Part shown: positions 22,302 through 31,542 of the stretch, in pieces | How the letters are laid out: each line of letters begins with the position of its first letter | Position numbering within the stretch: the first letter of the stretch is position 1 | Source of the DNA: a virus | DNA: 45,340 nucleotides | Direction: 5' to 3' (one strand) | Virus record (IMG/VR): IMGVR_UViG_3300020020_000070 | Location: 1 to 45,340 of that record | Position numbers and translations under genes: made by a program | The notes under the pieces: model-generated | The model's input: only the letters and a program-made list of their open reading frames with translations | Database searches by the model: none | What the model was told of the DNA's origin: nothing

Positions 22302-24530
22302 ATGCCCATTGCAACCCTTTCGATCGACCTGGAAGCCCGGCTGGCGAAGCTGGAGCAGGGCATGGACAAGGCGGGCCGGATCGCCGAGCGCAATGCGGCC
22401 CGGATCGAGAAGTCCTTCGCCGGCGTCAACAACACGCTACGGGATGCCAAGCAGCTACTGGGCACGTACGTCAGCGCGCGATTCTTCGAAGGGCTGGTGC
22501 TGGGCGCCATCGACGCCCAGGACAACCTCAAGGATCTTGCGAAGCGCACGCAGACCAGCATCGAGGAAATCGGCGGCATCGGCTTCGCCGGCAAGATGGC
22601 CGGCGCGGACCTGGAGTCGGTCGGGCAGTCGGTCGGCAAGCTGAACCTCGCGCTGGCGAAGGCCGGGCAGGGCGACAAGGCGGTCCTCGACGTCTTCGCC
22701 AAGATGGGCGTCGCCGCCCTGGACGCCAGCGGCAAGGCGCGCAAGGCCGCTGACATCCTGCCGGAGTTGGCCGACAAGTTCCGCAGCTACGAGGACGGGC
22801 CCGAGAAGGCGGCGCTGGGGAACGCGCTGTTCGGCAAGTCCTACCAGACGCTGCTTCCCCTGCTGGACGAGGGCGGGGCGGCGCTGCGCGAGAACAGCGA
22901 GTACTGGAACCGGTACAGCGGCGTCACGACCGAGAGCGCGGAGGCGGCCGACGCCTTCAACGACAAGCTGGAAAAGCTGCGGCTGCATCAGCAGGCGATC
23001 GGGAACGAACTGGCCGGCAAGCTGCTCCCGACGATGGACTCGCTGGTGGACCTGTTCGTCGACGCGCGCGAGAAGGGCACCGGCGTCTCGACGATGACGG
23101 ACGGCATGGCGTCGGCATTCGAGGGACTGATCCAGGTCGGGACCTACGTCGTGACGCAGCTGGCGTCGATCGGCAAGACGATTGGCTACCTCGCCGCGCA
23201 GACGGCGAACTTCCTGGACGCGGCCAACGAGTCGACCAAGAACCTGACCTTCGGGCAGGCGATCACCAACCCGATCGGCAGCCTGATCGACGTCTGGAAG
23301 GCCGGCCGCACCGGATTCAGCGCCACGACGGACGCCTACCTGGAGGACATGGAGCGGCTGCAGAAGGGGTACAACGACGTAATGGCCCGCATCGGGCGGC
23401 CGAAGGGCGGCGTCGACAACCCCTTCGCCAATCCGCTGTTCGACAGCGCCGGCAGCCGCGGCGACGGCCGCGGACGCAAGCGCGCGCCGACGATCGACAA
23501 GGACGCGGGCAAGGCGACGCGCGAGCGGACGACGGACATCGAGCGGCTGATCCAGCGGCTGCAGGATCAGGTCGTTGCCGAGCGCGCGGCGAAGGAAGAA
23601 TGGACCGAGGTCGAGAAGGTCACCGAGAAGCTGGCGACCGATCCGAAGCTCAAGGACATCACGGGCCCGCAGCGCGCGTCGGCCCTGGCCCTGGCGCAGC
23701 AGCTGGACGCGCTGCGGGCCAAGCTGGAGTTCACCGAGACGGCGTTGACCCTGTTCCGCCGCAGCGAAATCGAGGGGACCGAAGCAGTCGCGGAGTCGAT
23801 GCGACAGCTGAAACTGGCCGAGGAAGAACATGCGACGGCCCTGCGACGCGGCGCGCCGGAGCGCGGCCAGCTGGAGGAAACGCGCAAGGACATCCAGATT
23901 CTGACCGACGAGTTCACCGCCGGCCGGCTGGAGGTCGACGAGTACACGCGGGCGGTCCAGGCGCGCCTCGGGACGCTGCCCGAGAACTTCGAAGTCGCGC
24001 TGACGACCATGGAGGAACTGGCGATCAGCGCGGCAGCCGGCATCGACGACGCGCTGGGCGGGACGATCGAGGACCTGATCGGCGGGCACTTCGACAACAT
24101 CGGCGACCGCTGGAAGCATCTGCTGGAGCAGATGGCCGTCCAGGCGCTGCATGCCGAACTGTCCAAGGCGCTGTTCGGCGACATGCGGACCGGCGGCGGC
24201 ATCGGCGGACTGGCTGGGTCGATCTTCCCGGCCCTGCTGGGCCTGGGCGGGCGCGCCGGCGGCGGCAGCATGCGGCCCTATCAGGCGGCGCGGGTCAACG
24301 AGAACGGGCCCGAGGTCGCGTCGGTCGGCGGCCGCGACTACATGCTGAACGGCGGCAGCTGGGCGACGGTCAAGGCGCTGGCAGCTGGCAGCAGCAAGGG
24401 CGACGTCCACGTGCACATCGCGGGCGGCATCAGCCGCAACGAGGTATCGGCCCTGATCCCGCAGATCAAGGCGGCGGTCAAGGCCGAAATGGCGAGCGAC
24501 ATGCGCCGCCCCGGCTTCAACGGGGGTTGA
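22302..24530 (+). CDS. Tail tape measure protein
   Basis: A 742-residue protein that sets tail length and sits in the tail lumen. The N-terminus (ATLSIDLEARLAKLEQGMDK) and the long helical stretches up to residue 250 are typical. A hydrophobic segment lies around residues 275-310 (LIQVGTYVVTQLASIGKTIG). A basic Gly-rich linker near 365-400 is followed by coiled coil to about 590. The C-terminal region (GGSMRPYQAARVNENGPEVA, HVHIAGGIS) is seen in many short tape measures. At about 0.15 nm per residue the tail would be roughly 110 nm. Confidence 0.92.
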   Translation: MPIATLSIDLEARLAKLEQGMDKAGRIAERNAARIEKSFAGVNNTLRDAKQLLGTYVSARFFEGLVLGAIDAQDNLKDLAKRTQTSIEEIGGIGFAGKMAGADLESVGQSVGKLNLALAKAGQGDKAVLDVFAKMGVAALDASGKARKAADILPELADKFRSYEDGPEKAALGNALFGKSYQTLLPLLDEGGAALRENSEYWNRYSGVTTESAEAADAFNDKLEKLRLHQQAIGNELAGKLLPTMDSLVDLFVDAREKGTGVSTMTDGMASAFEGLIQVGTYVVTQLASIGKTIGYLAAQTANFLDAANESTKNLTFGQAITNPIGSLIDVWKAGRTGFSATTDAYLEDMERLQKGYNDVMARIGRPKGGVDNPFANPLFDSAGSRGDGRGRKRAPTIDKDAGKATRERTTDIERLIQRLQDQVVAERAAKEEWTEVEKVTEKLATDPKLKDITGPQRASALALAQQLDALRAKLEFTETALTLFRRSEIEGTEAVAESMRQLKLAEEEHATALRRGAPERGQLEETRKDIQILTDEFTAGRLEVDEYTRAVQARLGTLPENFEVALTTMEELAISAAAGIDDALGGTIEDLIGGHFDNIGDRWKHLLEQMAVQALHAELSKALFGDMRTGGGIGGLAGSIFPALLGLGGRAGGGSMRPYQAARVNENGPEVASVGGRDYMLNGGSWATVKALAAGSSKGDVHVHIAGGISRNEVSALIPQIKAAVKAEMASDMRRPGFNGG

Positions 24531-24534
24531 CGGC

Positions 24535-25119
24535 ATGGCGACCTTCGACTGGCCCGACGCCCTGACGCCGCGCAGCGTCAGCTGGGGAATCCAGAAGGCG
24601 GGCGTTCAGTTCCGATCGCCGATGGCCGGCAGCGTCGAGTCGATCGAGTTCCCTGGGCAGTTCTGGCGCGTCAGCGTCGTCGTGCCCGGCGAGTTGATGA
24701 AGAACGGCAGCAGCGGCGAGGCGTTCTTCGGCCGCATCGCCGGCGGCGTCGATCGCGTCCGCGTCCCATACTGGCAGCGTCTGCGGCCGCTCGGGACCAT
24801 GCGCGGGACGCCAACGCTGCAGATCAGCGCGGCCCGCGGCGACCTGCAGCTGCTGCTGTCGGCGGCCGGGACGCTGCGGCGCGGCGACATGATCGGCGTG
24901 GGTCCGCAGCTGTTCCAGGTCTTCGCCGACTGCGCCGACGTCAGCGGGACGCTGACCGTCCCCCTGGTCAATCGCGTCCGGGGCCCGATCGCGGCCGGCA
25001 TGGCCGTCCTGTGGGACCGGCCGACGATGGTCGCGTTGATCCCGTCGCTGCAGTCCTCGCGCAGCTACGAGCCGGGCGAGGCCCAGCCGCTGCCGGTCGA
25101 CCTGGAAGAAGTGCCGTGA
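24535..25119 (+). CDS. Minor tail protein (distal-tail position)
   Basis: A 194-residue beta-rich protein right after the tape measure, the position of distal tail or gpM-like proteins. FDWPDALTPRSVSWGIQKAG and the RGDLQLLLSAAGTLRRGDMIG block (read here as broken segments) resemble baseplate proteins of GTA- and lambda-like tails. Its stop overlaps the next gene's GTG start. Confidence 0.7.
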   Translation: MATFDWPDALTPRSVSWGIQKAGVQFRSPMAGSVESIEFPGQFWRVSVVVPGELMKNGSSGEAFFGRIAGGVDRVRVPYWQRLRPLGTMRGTPTLQISAARGDLQLLLSAAGTLRRGDMIGVGPQLFQVFADCADVSGTLTVPLVNRVRGPIAAGMAVLWDRPTMVALIPSLQSSRSYEPGEAQPLPVDLEEVP

Positions 25120-25679
25120 GGGCGCTACCGGCGCCGGCGTCCGCTGTCCTGGGCGGCCGCCTGGGCATGACGCAGCTGGTGGAAATGAACCTCGGGTCCG
25201 GCTTCGTCCGCGTCGCGCTATGCCGCGACACGATCGAATGGGACGGCAAGCTGTTCCTGGGCGGCCGACAGGCGTCCATTGATCCGATCCGCGACCAGGG
25301 CGGCCAGATGGTCGCCCAGGCGTTCCAGCTGTCCGGGGTCAACGCCGACATGCTGTCCATTGCGCTCGCCGAGCAGGTCCAGGGCCGGCCGGTCAAGGTC
25401 TGGACCGCGATCCTGGACCCCGACACGCAGCTGCTGCTGGACGTCCGGCAGTCCTGGTCGGGGACGCTGGACCAGATGCCGATCAGCCAGCAGGGGGCGC
25501 AGGCGACGATCACGGTCACGGCCGAGCATCGCGGGATCACCTTCGCGCGGCCGAAGGGCCTGCGCTACACCGACAGCGACCAGCAGGCGCTGTTTCCCGG
25601 CGACCGCGGCCTGGAGTTCATCATCGCGCAGGCGACGCACCAGGATGTGTGGCCCAGCGCCGCCTTCTTCCGACAATGA
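25116..25679 (+). CDS. Minor tail protein (gpL-like position)
   Basis: A 187-residue beta-rich protein starting at GTG in a GTGA overlap, with GGAAG 9 bases upstream. The features EWDGKLFLGG, PIRDQGGQMVAQAFQLSG, QGRPVKVWTAILD and RYTDSDQQALFPGDRGLEFI form a pattern common to baseplate hub-associated proteins upstream of an NlpC-type protein. It probably joins the distal tail ring to the hub. The name gpL-like rests on gene order. Confidence 0.75.
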   Translation: MRALPAPASAVLGGRLGMTQLVEMNLGSGFVRVALCRDTIEWDGKLFLGGRQASIDPIRDQGGQMVAQAFQLSGVNADMLSIALAEQVQGRPVKVWTAILDPDTQLLLDVRQSWSGTLDQMPISQQGAQATITVTAEHRGITFARPKGLRYTDSDQQALFPGDRGLEFIIAQATHQDVWPSAAFFRQ

Positions 25680-26080
25680 CCACACGACACCTCGACTGGC
25701 AGTCCCGCCTCGCCGCCTTCCTGGCCGGCCGCATGGCGACCCCCTTCGCCTGGGGAACGCACGACTGCTGCATCTTCGCCTGCGATGCCGTCCTGGCGCA
25801 GACCGGGCACGACCCGGCGGACGGCCTGCGCGCCCACAGGACGGCCCAGGAGGCCGCGCAGACCCTGGCGGACCATGGCGGGGTCGCGGCGCTGGCAACG
25901 GCGCGCCTGGGGCCCGAAATCCTGCCCACGCTGGCCGCTGTCGGCGACGTCGGACTGGTCCAGGTCGACGGCCGGGACGCGCTGGCCGTCTGCGCCGGAT
26001 CCTTCTGGCTGGCCCCGGGCGCGTCCGGGCTGGCGTCGCTGCCCCACGATCGCGCGCTGCGCGCCTGGAGGGCCGTCTAA
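25676..26080 (+). CDS. NlpC/P60-like tail protein (DUF6950 type)
   Basis: A 134-residue protein with the motif PFAWGTHDCCIFACDAV, in which Cys31 is the expected catalytic cysteine of a papain-fold NlpC/P60-like hydrolase. Such proteins (lambda gpK-like) sit before the hub gene and may trim peptidoglycan during DNA entry or help tail tip assembly. The matching histidine is not clear; HD in ASLPHDRALRAW near the C-terminus is a candidate. The domain is small and might be structural only. It is coupled by ATGA to the gene upstream. Confidence 0.75.
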   Translation: MTTRHLDWQSRLAAFLAGRMATPFAWGTHDCCIFACDAVLAQTGHDPADGLRAHRTAQEAAQTLADHGGVAALATARLGPEILPTLAAVGDVGLVQVDGRDALAVCAGSFWLAPGASGLASLPHDRALRAWRAV

Positions 26081-29000
26081 ATGCCGCAGGTCGTCGCCGC
26101 CGCGGCGTACTACTTCCTCGACATGGCGATTCTGACGGCCCTCGGGACCGCCGGAGTCACAGCCCTGTCCTATGCCGTCACCGTCGGCGCTTACTACGCC
26201 TTCGGGACCTATCAGGCGCGGAAGGCGCGGCGCGCGGCGCAAGCCGAGTTCAACGCCAGCCTGGAGGACCGGCTGGTGATGACCGCGACGACGGACGCCA
26301 TGCGCTCGCGCCTCTACGGTCGGGTCCGCAACGTCGATGGGGTCCTGTTCAAGGCGACCCACGGCGACAAGAAGCAGTTTTACACGTTCGTCGTGGCCGT
26401 CGCCGGGCACAAGGTCGCGGCGATCGAGGCGGCCTTCTTCAACGACGAGCGGCTGACCCTGGACGCGGCTGGGAACGTCACGACGGCGCCCTATGCGACG
26501 ACGTCGGCAGAGTACGGATACGTCCAGCTTGGCCCGCCCAATGGCGCCGGCGGCGGGTCCGTCGTCCTGCCGCACGACCCGCTGGGCGGATCGGTGTCCG
26601 CCGTCCAGGCGATCGGCGAGGGCGATGCGGCGACGTCGGTCACGCCGGCGGTCAGCGTCGTCGGCCGGACTGTCACGTTCACCGGCGCGCAGCAGGGCGT
26701 CGGGGTCGGCATCACCTACCAGCACCAGAACGTCAGCAGCAAGGCGCGCGTCCGCTTCTACCTGGGGACCGACTCGCAGAACCTGTCGACGGACCTGGGC
26801 GCGCTGGGAATCCCGAACATCACGCCGCAGCACCGGTTTAGCGGAATCGCGTGCATGCTGGTCACGCTGACGTACGACCAGGAGGCCTTCACGCAGGGCG
26901 TACCGACCATGTCCGCGATCGTCCGCGGCGCTGAGTGCTTCGACCCGCGCGACGGCGTGACCCGCTGGACGCAGAATCCGGCGCTGATCGCGCGCGACTG
27001 GGCCCTCTACCCCTTCGGCGGCGGCGCGGTCGCGGCGGACCTGGACGACCTGCTGATCGTCTCGTCGGCGAACGCCTGCGACGTCGTCGTGAACTTCCCG
27101 CGCGGGACGCCGGGCGGCGGCATCATCAGCGGCGATCCGCGCTACACCTACCAGTGCGACCTTGTCGCGCCGGGCGGGACCGACCCGACGCAGATACTGA
27201 ACGAGATCGTCTCGTCGATGGCCGGGAAGTACGCCTGGGCGGGCGGCATCCTCAAGATCAAGGCCGGCCACTACACGCCGCCCGTCTGCCCGCCGATTGA
27301 TGAGTCCTGGCTGACCGATCAAAGCGGAATCGAAATCACCGCCGGCGTCGCGCGCATCGACCTTGTGAACGTCTACCGGCCGACGATCGCCGACGGCGCG
27401 CACAACTGGGTCCTGACGCCCACCGAGCCGGTCCGGGCCCAGGCGTACATCGACGCGGACGGGGTCGAGCTACCGCGGGACATCACGCTTGGCGCCGTCA
27501 GCGACGCGATCCACGCGACCCATGTCTGCAGCTGCCTCCTGCGCGACGCGCGGCAGGCGCTGACGGTCCGGCTGCCGCTGAACATGCGGGCCTACCCGCT
27601 GGAACTGTTCGACACCATCCCGCTGACGTTCAGCCGCTTCGGCTGGGTCGCCAAAGAGTTCGAAATCCTGACCTGGGAGTTCAGCCCTGTCGGCGGCGTC
27701 AGCATCGTCGCCAAGGAGACGGCGGCGGCCATCTGGAACCCGAACACGTTCTTCCCGGTCGCCGACCTTGCGCCCAACACGCAGCTGCCCTTCCCCTGGC
27801 TGGTCCCGGCGCCGACGGGGGTCAACGCATCCAGCGGCACGGCGGCGCTGACCGACGGCAGCATCATCACGCGCGTCCGCATCGGCTGGGACGCCTACCC
27901 GCTGGAGGCGGTCCGGCAGTCGGGCCAGATCGAGGTCCAGTGGGCCAAGGCATTCGGCAACCTGGGCGCCGGCAGCTGGCAGTCCGCGACCGTCGACGGC
28001 AGCGCCACCGAGCTTGTCCTGGCCGGCCTGCAGACCAACCTCGCGTACCTGTTCCGCGTCCGCGCGATCAACAGCGTCGGGGTCCGGTCCAGCTGGACGA
28101 TCCAGCTGCTGCATGTCGTCGCCCCGCCGCCGGCGTCCGCCGGGACGTACTCGCAGGAGGACCCGCCGACCAGCCCGACCGATGGGGACCTGTGGGAGCG
28201 GCCCAGCGTCGGGATCATCTACCGCTGGTCAGCGGCCCTCGGCGCCTGGATCGAGTTCGGCATCAGCGGCGGCGACTGGACGGCCATCGGCGGCCGGCCC
28301 AAGACCTTCCGCGTCGTCGCGCGCGGATACCAGGACGCCGGCGCGGCGCATGCCCCGGGCTTCTTCCTGGCTGAGACGGACGTCAGCGCGGTCGTGTCGA
28401 TCAGCACGAACCGCAGCTACAACTTCGCGCGCGTCCGCCGCTCGGACGGGGTCGTGACCTTCGCGCGCCAATATGACCTGTACGCCCCAGGCAGCGGCGA
28501 GGCGGGACCGTACGGGCCGACGGACCTGACCGCGGACCTGAACGCGACCGGCAGCGACAGCCTCGTCGTCGTCTGGTCGCACGATGAGCCGCGGCAGGGG
28601 CGGCTTGCGGGCGGCGTCCCGGCGGCGATGTACCGGCACGGCGCGTCGCGCGCGGTCTTCGGATCGCCGGCCTTCGCGTCGCACAGCGCCTATGCGCTGA
28701 TCGGGATCGGCGCCTGCGGCGAGGGCAATGGATTCGAGGCGTACCAGGGCGGCGTCCCGTCGAACAGCTGGGTCGATGTCGCCTTCATGCTGCTGGCCGG
28801 CAACCTGATCGTGACCGGCAGCGGCGCGACGCCGCGGACCCTGGCCGACTACAGCTACACCGGCAGCCTGGACGCGACGACCGACGTCGCGCTGGTCGCG
28901 CGCGGGTCGGCGGTCGTCGCCGGGAACTACGCGAGCAAGATCAGCGGCGTCAACGCCTGGGACAGCGACGTCTACAGCCGCGACTCGTTCAGGAACGCGG

Positions 29001-29785
29001 GCTATGTGACCTGCCAGATCGTCAGCGCCGGCGATGTCTTCTTCATCGGGCTGAACCTGGACCCGGAGGCGGACCAGAACTTCAGCAGCATCGACCACGC
29101 GATCTACAACGCGGGCGGGACGCTGCAGATTTACCAGTCCGGCGCGCCGATCAACGCCAACGTCGGGGCGGCCGCGGCCAACGACGTCCTGGCGGTCGTG
29201 TACGACGGCAGCCGCGTCCACTTCCAGCGCAACGGGGTCGACCTGATCGCGCCGGTGGCGGCCGCCGGCGGCCTGCGCTTCTTCATGGACAGCAGCCTCT
29301 ACAGCCCGGGCGCGGCGATGCGCAATATTCGCTTCGGCCCGATGTCCGCCAACGACTGGCTGTCGATCGGCGGGGTCGCGGTCACGACCGGCCAGATCGC
29401 GGCCAATGCGGCGACGCGGGTCTACAGCGACAGCTTCGACGGCGCCGGCGCCGCCTATGCGACGGCAACGGTGCGCACGATCGCCATCACGCCGGCGGCC
29501 GACTGCACCGCAGAATTCACGGGCACCTTCGTCGCGGACAATATCTACCCGGACGCGGCAAACTACGGGGGGTGGCGCGTCACGCCGGCGGGCGGCGGGA
29601 CGCCGGTCTACCTGGGCGCGGACCTGAACGCCGGACTGAACAAGCAGCAGTTCACCGTTGCCGACACGGTCACGCTGACCGGCGGCGTTCCCTACAACGT
29701 CGAGCTCTACACGCAGCGCGGCAGCGGCAACCCGTCGATACATATCTGGAAGTCGACGATGCGGGTCACGCTGGTCTATCGGTGA
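26081..29785 (+). CDS. Tail tip / central hub protein (gpJ-like) with ILEI-like domain
   Basis: A 1234-residue host-specificity-type hub. Residues 1-45 are hydrophobic, ending in the basic YQARKARRAAQAEFNASLEDR. Residues 60-560 form the gpJ-type hub core (EDRLVMTATTDAMRSRLYGR; FSRFGWVAKEFEI). Residues about 575-685 are a fibronectin type III-like domain (VQWAKAFG, FRVRAINSVGVRSSW). Residues about 740-890 resemble an ILEI/FAM3-type domain (ARVRRSDGVVTFARQYDLYA, VVVWSHDEP, YALIGIGAC). Residues 1000-1090 look like a LamG/concanavalin fold, and the end is a small beta domain. The ATG follows directly on the previous TAA. It probably contacts the host receptor at the tail tip. Confidence 0.88.
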   Translation: MPQVVAAAAYYFLDMAILTALGTAGVTALSYAVTVGAYYAFGTYQARKARRAAQAEFNASLEDRLVMTATTDAMRSRLYGRVRNVDGVLFKATHGDKKQFYTFVVAVAGHKVAAIEAAFFNDERLTLDAAGNVTTAPYATTSAEYGYVQLGPPNGAGGGSVVLPHDPLGGSVSAVQAIGEGDAATSVTPAVSVVGRTVTFTGAQQGVGVGITYQHQNVSSKARVRFYLGTDSQNLSTDLGALGIPNITPQHRFSGIACMLVTLTYDQEAFTQGVPTMSAIVRGAECFDPRDGVTRWTQNPALIARDWALYPFGGGAVAADLDDLLIVSSANACDVVVNFPRGTPGGGIISGDPRYTYQCDLVAPGGTDPTQILNEIVSSMAGKYAWAGGILKIKAGHYTPPVCPPIDESWLTDQSGIEITAGVARIDLVNVYRPTIADGAHNWVLTPTEPVRAQAYIDADGVELPRDITLGAVSDAIHATHVCSCLLRDARQALTVRLPLNMRAYPLELFDTIPLTFSRFGWVAKEFEILTWEFSPVGGVSIVAKETAAAIWNPNTFFPVADLAPNTQLPFPWLVPAPTGVNASSGTAALTDGSIITRVRIGWDAYPLEAVRQSGQIEVQWAKAFGNLGAGSWQSATVDGSATELVLAGLQTNLAYLFRVRAINSVGVRSSWTIQLLHVVAPPPASAGTYSQEDPPTSPTDGDLWERPSVGIIYRWSAALGAWIEFGISGGDWTAIGGRPKTFRVVARGYQDAGAAHAPGFFLAETDVSAVVSISTNRSYNFARVRRSDGVVTFARQYDLYAPGSGEAGPYGPTDLTADLNATGSDSLVVVWSHDEPRQGRLAGGVPAAMYRHGASRAVFGSPAFASHSAYALIGIGACGEGNGFEAYQGGVPSNSWVDVAFMLLAGNLIVTGSGATPRTLADYSYTGSLDATTDVALVARGSAVVAGNYASKISGVNAWDSDVYSRDSFRNAGYVTCQIVSAGDVFFIGLNLDPEADQNFSSIDHAIYNAGGTLQIYQSGAPINANVGAAAANDVLAVVYDGSRVHFQRNGVDLIAPVAAAGGLRFFMDSSLYSPGAAMRNIRFGPMSANDWLSIGGVAVTTGQIAANAATRVYSDSFDGAGAAYATATVRTIAITPAADCTAEFTGTFVADNIYPDAANYGGWRVTPAGGGTPVYLGADLNAGLNKQQFTVADTVTLTGGVPYNVELYTQRGSGNPSIHIWKSTMRVTLVYR

Positions 29786-29825
29786 CAATCCGCCGCAGCT
29801 GGGCATCCCGACACGCATCGAATGA

Positions 29826-30107
29826 ATGGCAACGCAACCGAAAGACGAAGGCCAGACAGCGGCCGAGGCCGAGGACCTTGTGTCGAAGGCGCTGCAGCAG
29901 CTGCGCTTCCGTCCGACGCCGCTGACCGCTGACGAACTGGCGTCCCTTCGTGACATCATTGCGGACTGGCGCTACCGGCAGCGACGCGAGTCTGAGCGGA
30001 AGCGCAACTGGCCCCTCCTGGCGCTACTGGTGTCCTTCGCAACGACGGCTCTCGGATGGCTCGTTTCCTTCCTGTCGAACCACTGGCCCTTTCCAGGCGG
30101 CAAATGA
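29826..30107 (+). CDS. Small single-pass membrane protein of lysis cassette
   Basis: A 93-residue protein with a charged helical N-terminus, a basic stretch (WRYRQRRESERKR) and one membrane segment at residues 62-83 (LLALLVSFATTALGWLVSFL). The topology, with the basic stretch kept inside, would put the short C-terminus outside. Its position at the head of the lysis genes suggests an accessory holin or lysis regulator. No family is recognised. It is coupled by ATGA to the next gene. Confidence 0.7.
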   Translation: MATQPKDEGQTAAEAEDLVSKALQQLRFRPTPLTADELASLRDIIADWRYRQRRESERKRNWPLLALLVSFATTALGWLVSFLSNHWPFPGGK

Positions 30108-30625
30108 TGGTGCGCCAACTCCGACGCGACCTGTGGTCCAGCCTGCAGGCGTTCACGACGCGCCACCAGCGCGCCGTCGCGCTGTTCACGATCGGATGGC
30201 CGGCGCTGTTCGTCGCCTTCTGCATCATCGACCGCGACCCGCCGGTGCGCACGCATGAAATGCTCGGGCAGATACCCCAGGCGCGCGCGGGCGAGGAAAT
30301 CCGTTTCGAGTACATCGTGGACCGCGACGTCGATCGGAACTGCAGCGTACGCACCCAGCGATACATCATCGACAGCAGCCTTACCCAGCGGGCCTTCGGG
30401 GTCGAGTCGACGCTGACCTGGGCGGGCCTGCGCAAGCGCGAGGAACTGACGCCGGACCGGACGAACCTGACGTTCACGCTGCCGCTGACCCTGGCGCCTG
30501 GACACGCCCGGCTGGTCAGCGAGTCGCGCTACACGTGCCTCCGCAACCCGTCGACGCTGATCCTGCCGATCGACGTCGTGCAGGACTGGCCCTTTGTCGT
30601 TCTGCCAACCGAGAAAAAGCCGTGA
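30104..30625 (+). CDS. Membrane-anchored protein of lysis cassette
   Basis: A 173-residue protein with a basic N-terminus, one membrane segment at about residues 23-43 (AVALFTIGWPALFVAFCII) and a periplasmic-looking beta domain with two cysteines (RNCSVRTQRY and SRYTCLRNPS). I do not recognise the family. The layout could suit a spanin-like or superinfection-exclusion function, but the usual spanin coiled coil or lipobox is missing. Both ends overlap neighbouring genes (ATGA and GTGA). Confidence 0.7.
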   Translation: MMVRQLRRDLWSSLQAFTTRHQRAVALFTIGWPALFVAFCIIDRDPPVRTHEMLGQIPQARAGEEIRFEYIVDRDVDRNCSVRTQRYIIDSSLTQRAFGVESTLTWAGLRKREELTPDRTNLTFTLPLTLAPGHARLVSESRYTCLRNPSTLILPIDVVQDWPFVVLPTEKKP

Positions 30626-30981
30626 CCCTGGTCGAGAAGATCCTTGCCAACCTTCATGTGATGGTCCTCCGGATCAGCAGCGCAATCGCCGCCGGCGCGA
30701 TGACCGCTGCCGGCTGGTGGATTCAGCTGCCCCGGGCGACCCGGACCGCGTATGAGGCCGACTACCCGCTGCTTGTGACCTACGGGCCATGGATCACCCT
30801 GGCGGCCTGGGTCATCGCCAACGCATGGCCGCAGAAGGCGGTCACGCGGGTCGTCCTGGACACGGCGCTCAAGTCCGTCAAGGCGCGGGCCGCCGAGCGC
30901 GCTGCGGTCCAGGCCGCTGACCAGCCGCTGCCGCCGATGGTCCCGGCGCGCAACGGTCCAGACCCGGGCGGCCGGGAATGA
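30622..30981 (+). CDS. Putative holin (two membrane segments)
   Basis: A 119-residue protein starting at GTG. It has two likely membrane segments, residues 13-36 (VMVLRISSAIAAGAMTAAGW) and 48-69 (YPLLVTYGPWITLAAWVIAN), and a hydrophilic C-terminus with a Pro-rich end. Two-segment topology, size and position directly before the endolysin, to which it is joined by an ATGA overlap, fit a holin that lets the endolysin reach the cell wall. The sequence itself is not diagnostic. Confidence 0.7.
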   Translation: MTLVEKILANLHVMVLRISSAIAAGAMTAAGWWIQLPRATRTAYEADYPLLVTYGPWITLAAWVIANAWPQKAVTRVVLDTALKSVKARAAERAAVQAADQPLPPMVPARNGPDPGGRE

Positions 30982-31532
30982 CAGTCGCGCCGCGCGACGT
31001 CGCGTCCGTCATCGACGCGCTGATCACGCGCGAGGGCGGCTACGTCGACCACCCGGCGGACAAGGGCGGCCCGACCTGCTGGGGGATCACCGAATACGTC
31101 GCGCGCGCCTGGGGCTACACGGGCCCGATGGACCAGCTGTCGCGCCGCGCAGCTGCCGCGATCTACTCTGACCGCTACTGGTTCCAGCCGCGCTTCGATC
31201 AGGTCGCTGCCCTGTCGCCGCCGGTCGCCGAGGAACTACTGGACACCGGCGTCAACATGGGGACCGGCACCGCGGCCTGCTTCCTGCAGCGATGCCTCAA
31301 CGTGCTGAACCAGCAGGCGCGGCTGTGGCCGGACCTGATCGTCGATCGCAGCGTCGGCCGCCTGACGCTGCTGGCCCTGCGCGCGTACCTGCAGCACCGC
31401 GGCGGCCTGGGCGAGCAGGTCCTGCTGCGGATGCTGAACGGGCTGCAGTCGGCGCGCTACATCGAGCTTGCGGAGCGCGACGCCTCGCAGGAGGCATTCG
31501 AGTTCGGATGGCAGGACCATCGCATCAGCTGA
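30978..31532 (+). CDS. Endolysin, GH108 N-acetylmuramidase
   Basis: A 184-residue cell-wall hydrolase. The sequence ITREGGYVDHPADKGGPTCWGIT matches the GH108/secretion-activator muramidase signature (read here as EGGYV then the GGPTCWGIT block), with catalytic Glu19. The helical C-terminal region (RSVGRLTLLALRAYLQ) resembles the matching peptidoglycan-binding domain. No signal peptide is present, so export probably depends on the holin. It is coupled to the holin by an ATGA overlap. Confidence 0.92.
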   Translation: MTVAPRDVASVIDALITREGGYVDHPADKGGPTCWGITEYVARAWGYTGPMDQLSRRAAAAIYSDRYWFQPRFDQVAALSPPVAEELLDTGVNMGTGTAACFLQRCLNVLNQQARLWPDLIVDRSVGRLTLLALRAYLQHRGGLGEQVLLRMLNGLQSARYIELAERDASQEAFEFGWQDHRIS

Positions 31533-31542
31533 AAGAGGAAGC

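Noticed and set aside
22455-24536. A 693-codon open frame on the minus strand opposite the tape measure
   Set aside because: It has shadow composition (Arg/Leu/Val/Gln), no ribosome site, and lies antisense to a clear tape measure gene.
25565-27403. A 612-codon minus-strand frame opposite the hub gene
   Set aside because: It is Arg/Asp-rich shadow sequence and would run against the whole late operon with no promoter seen.
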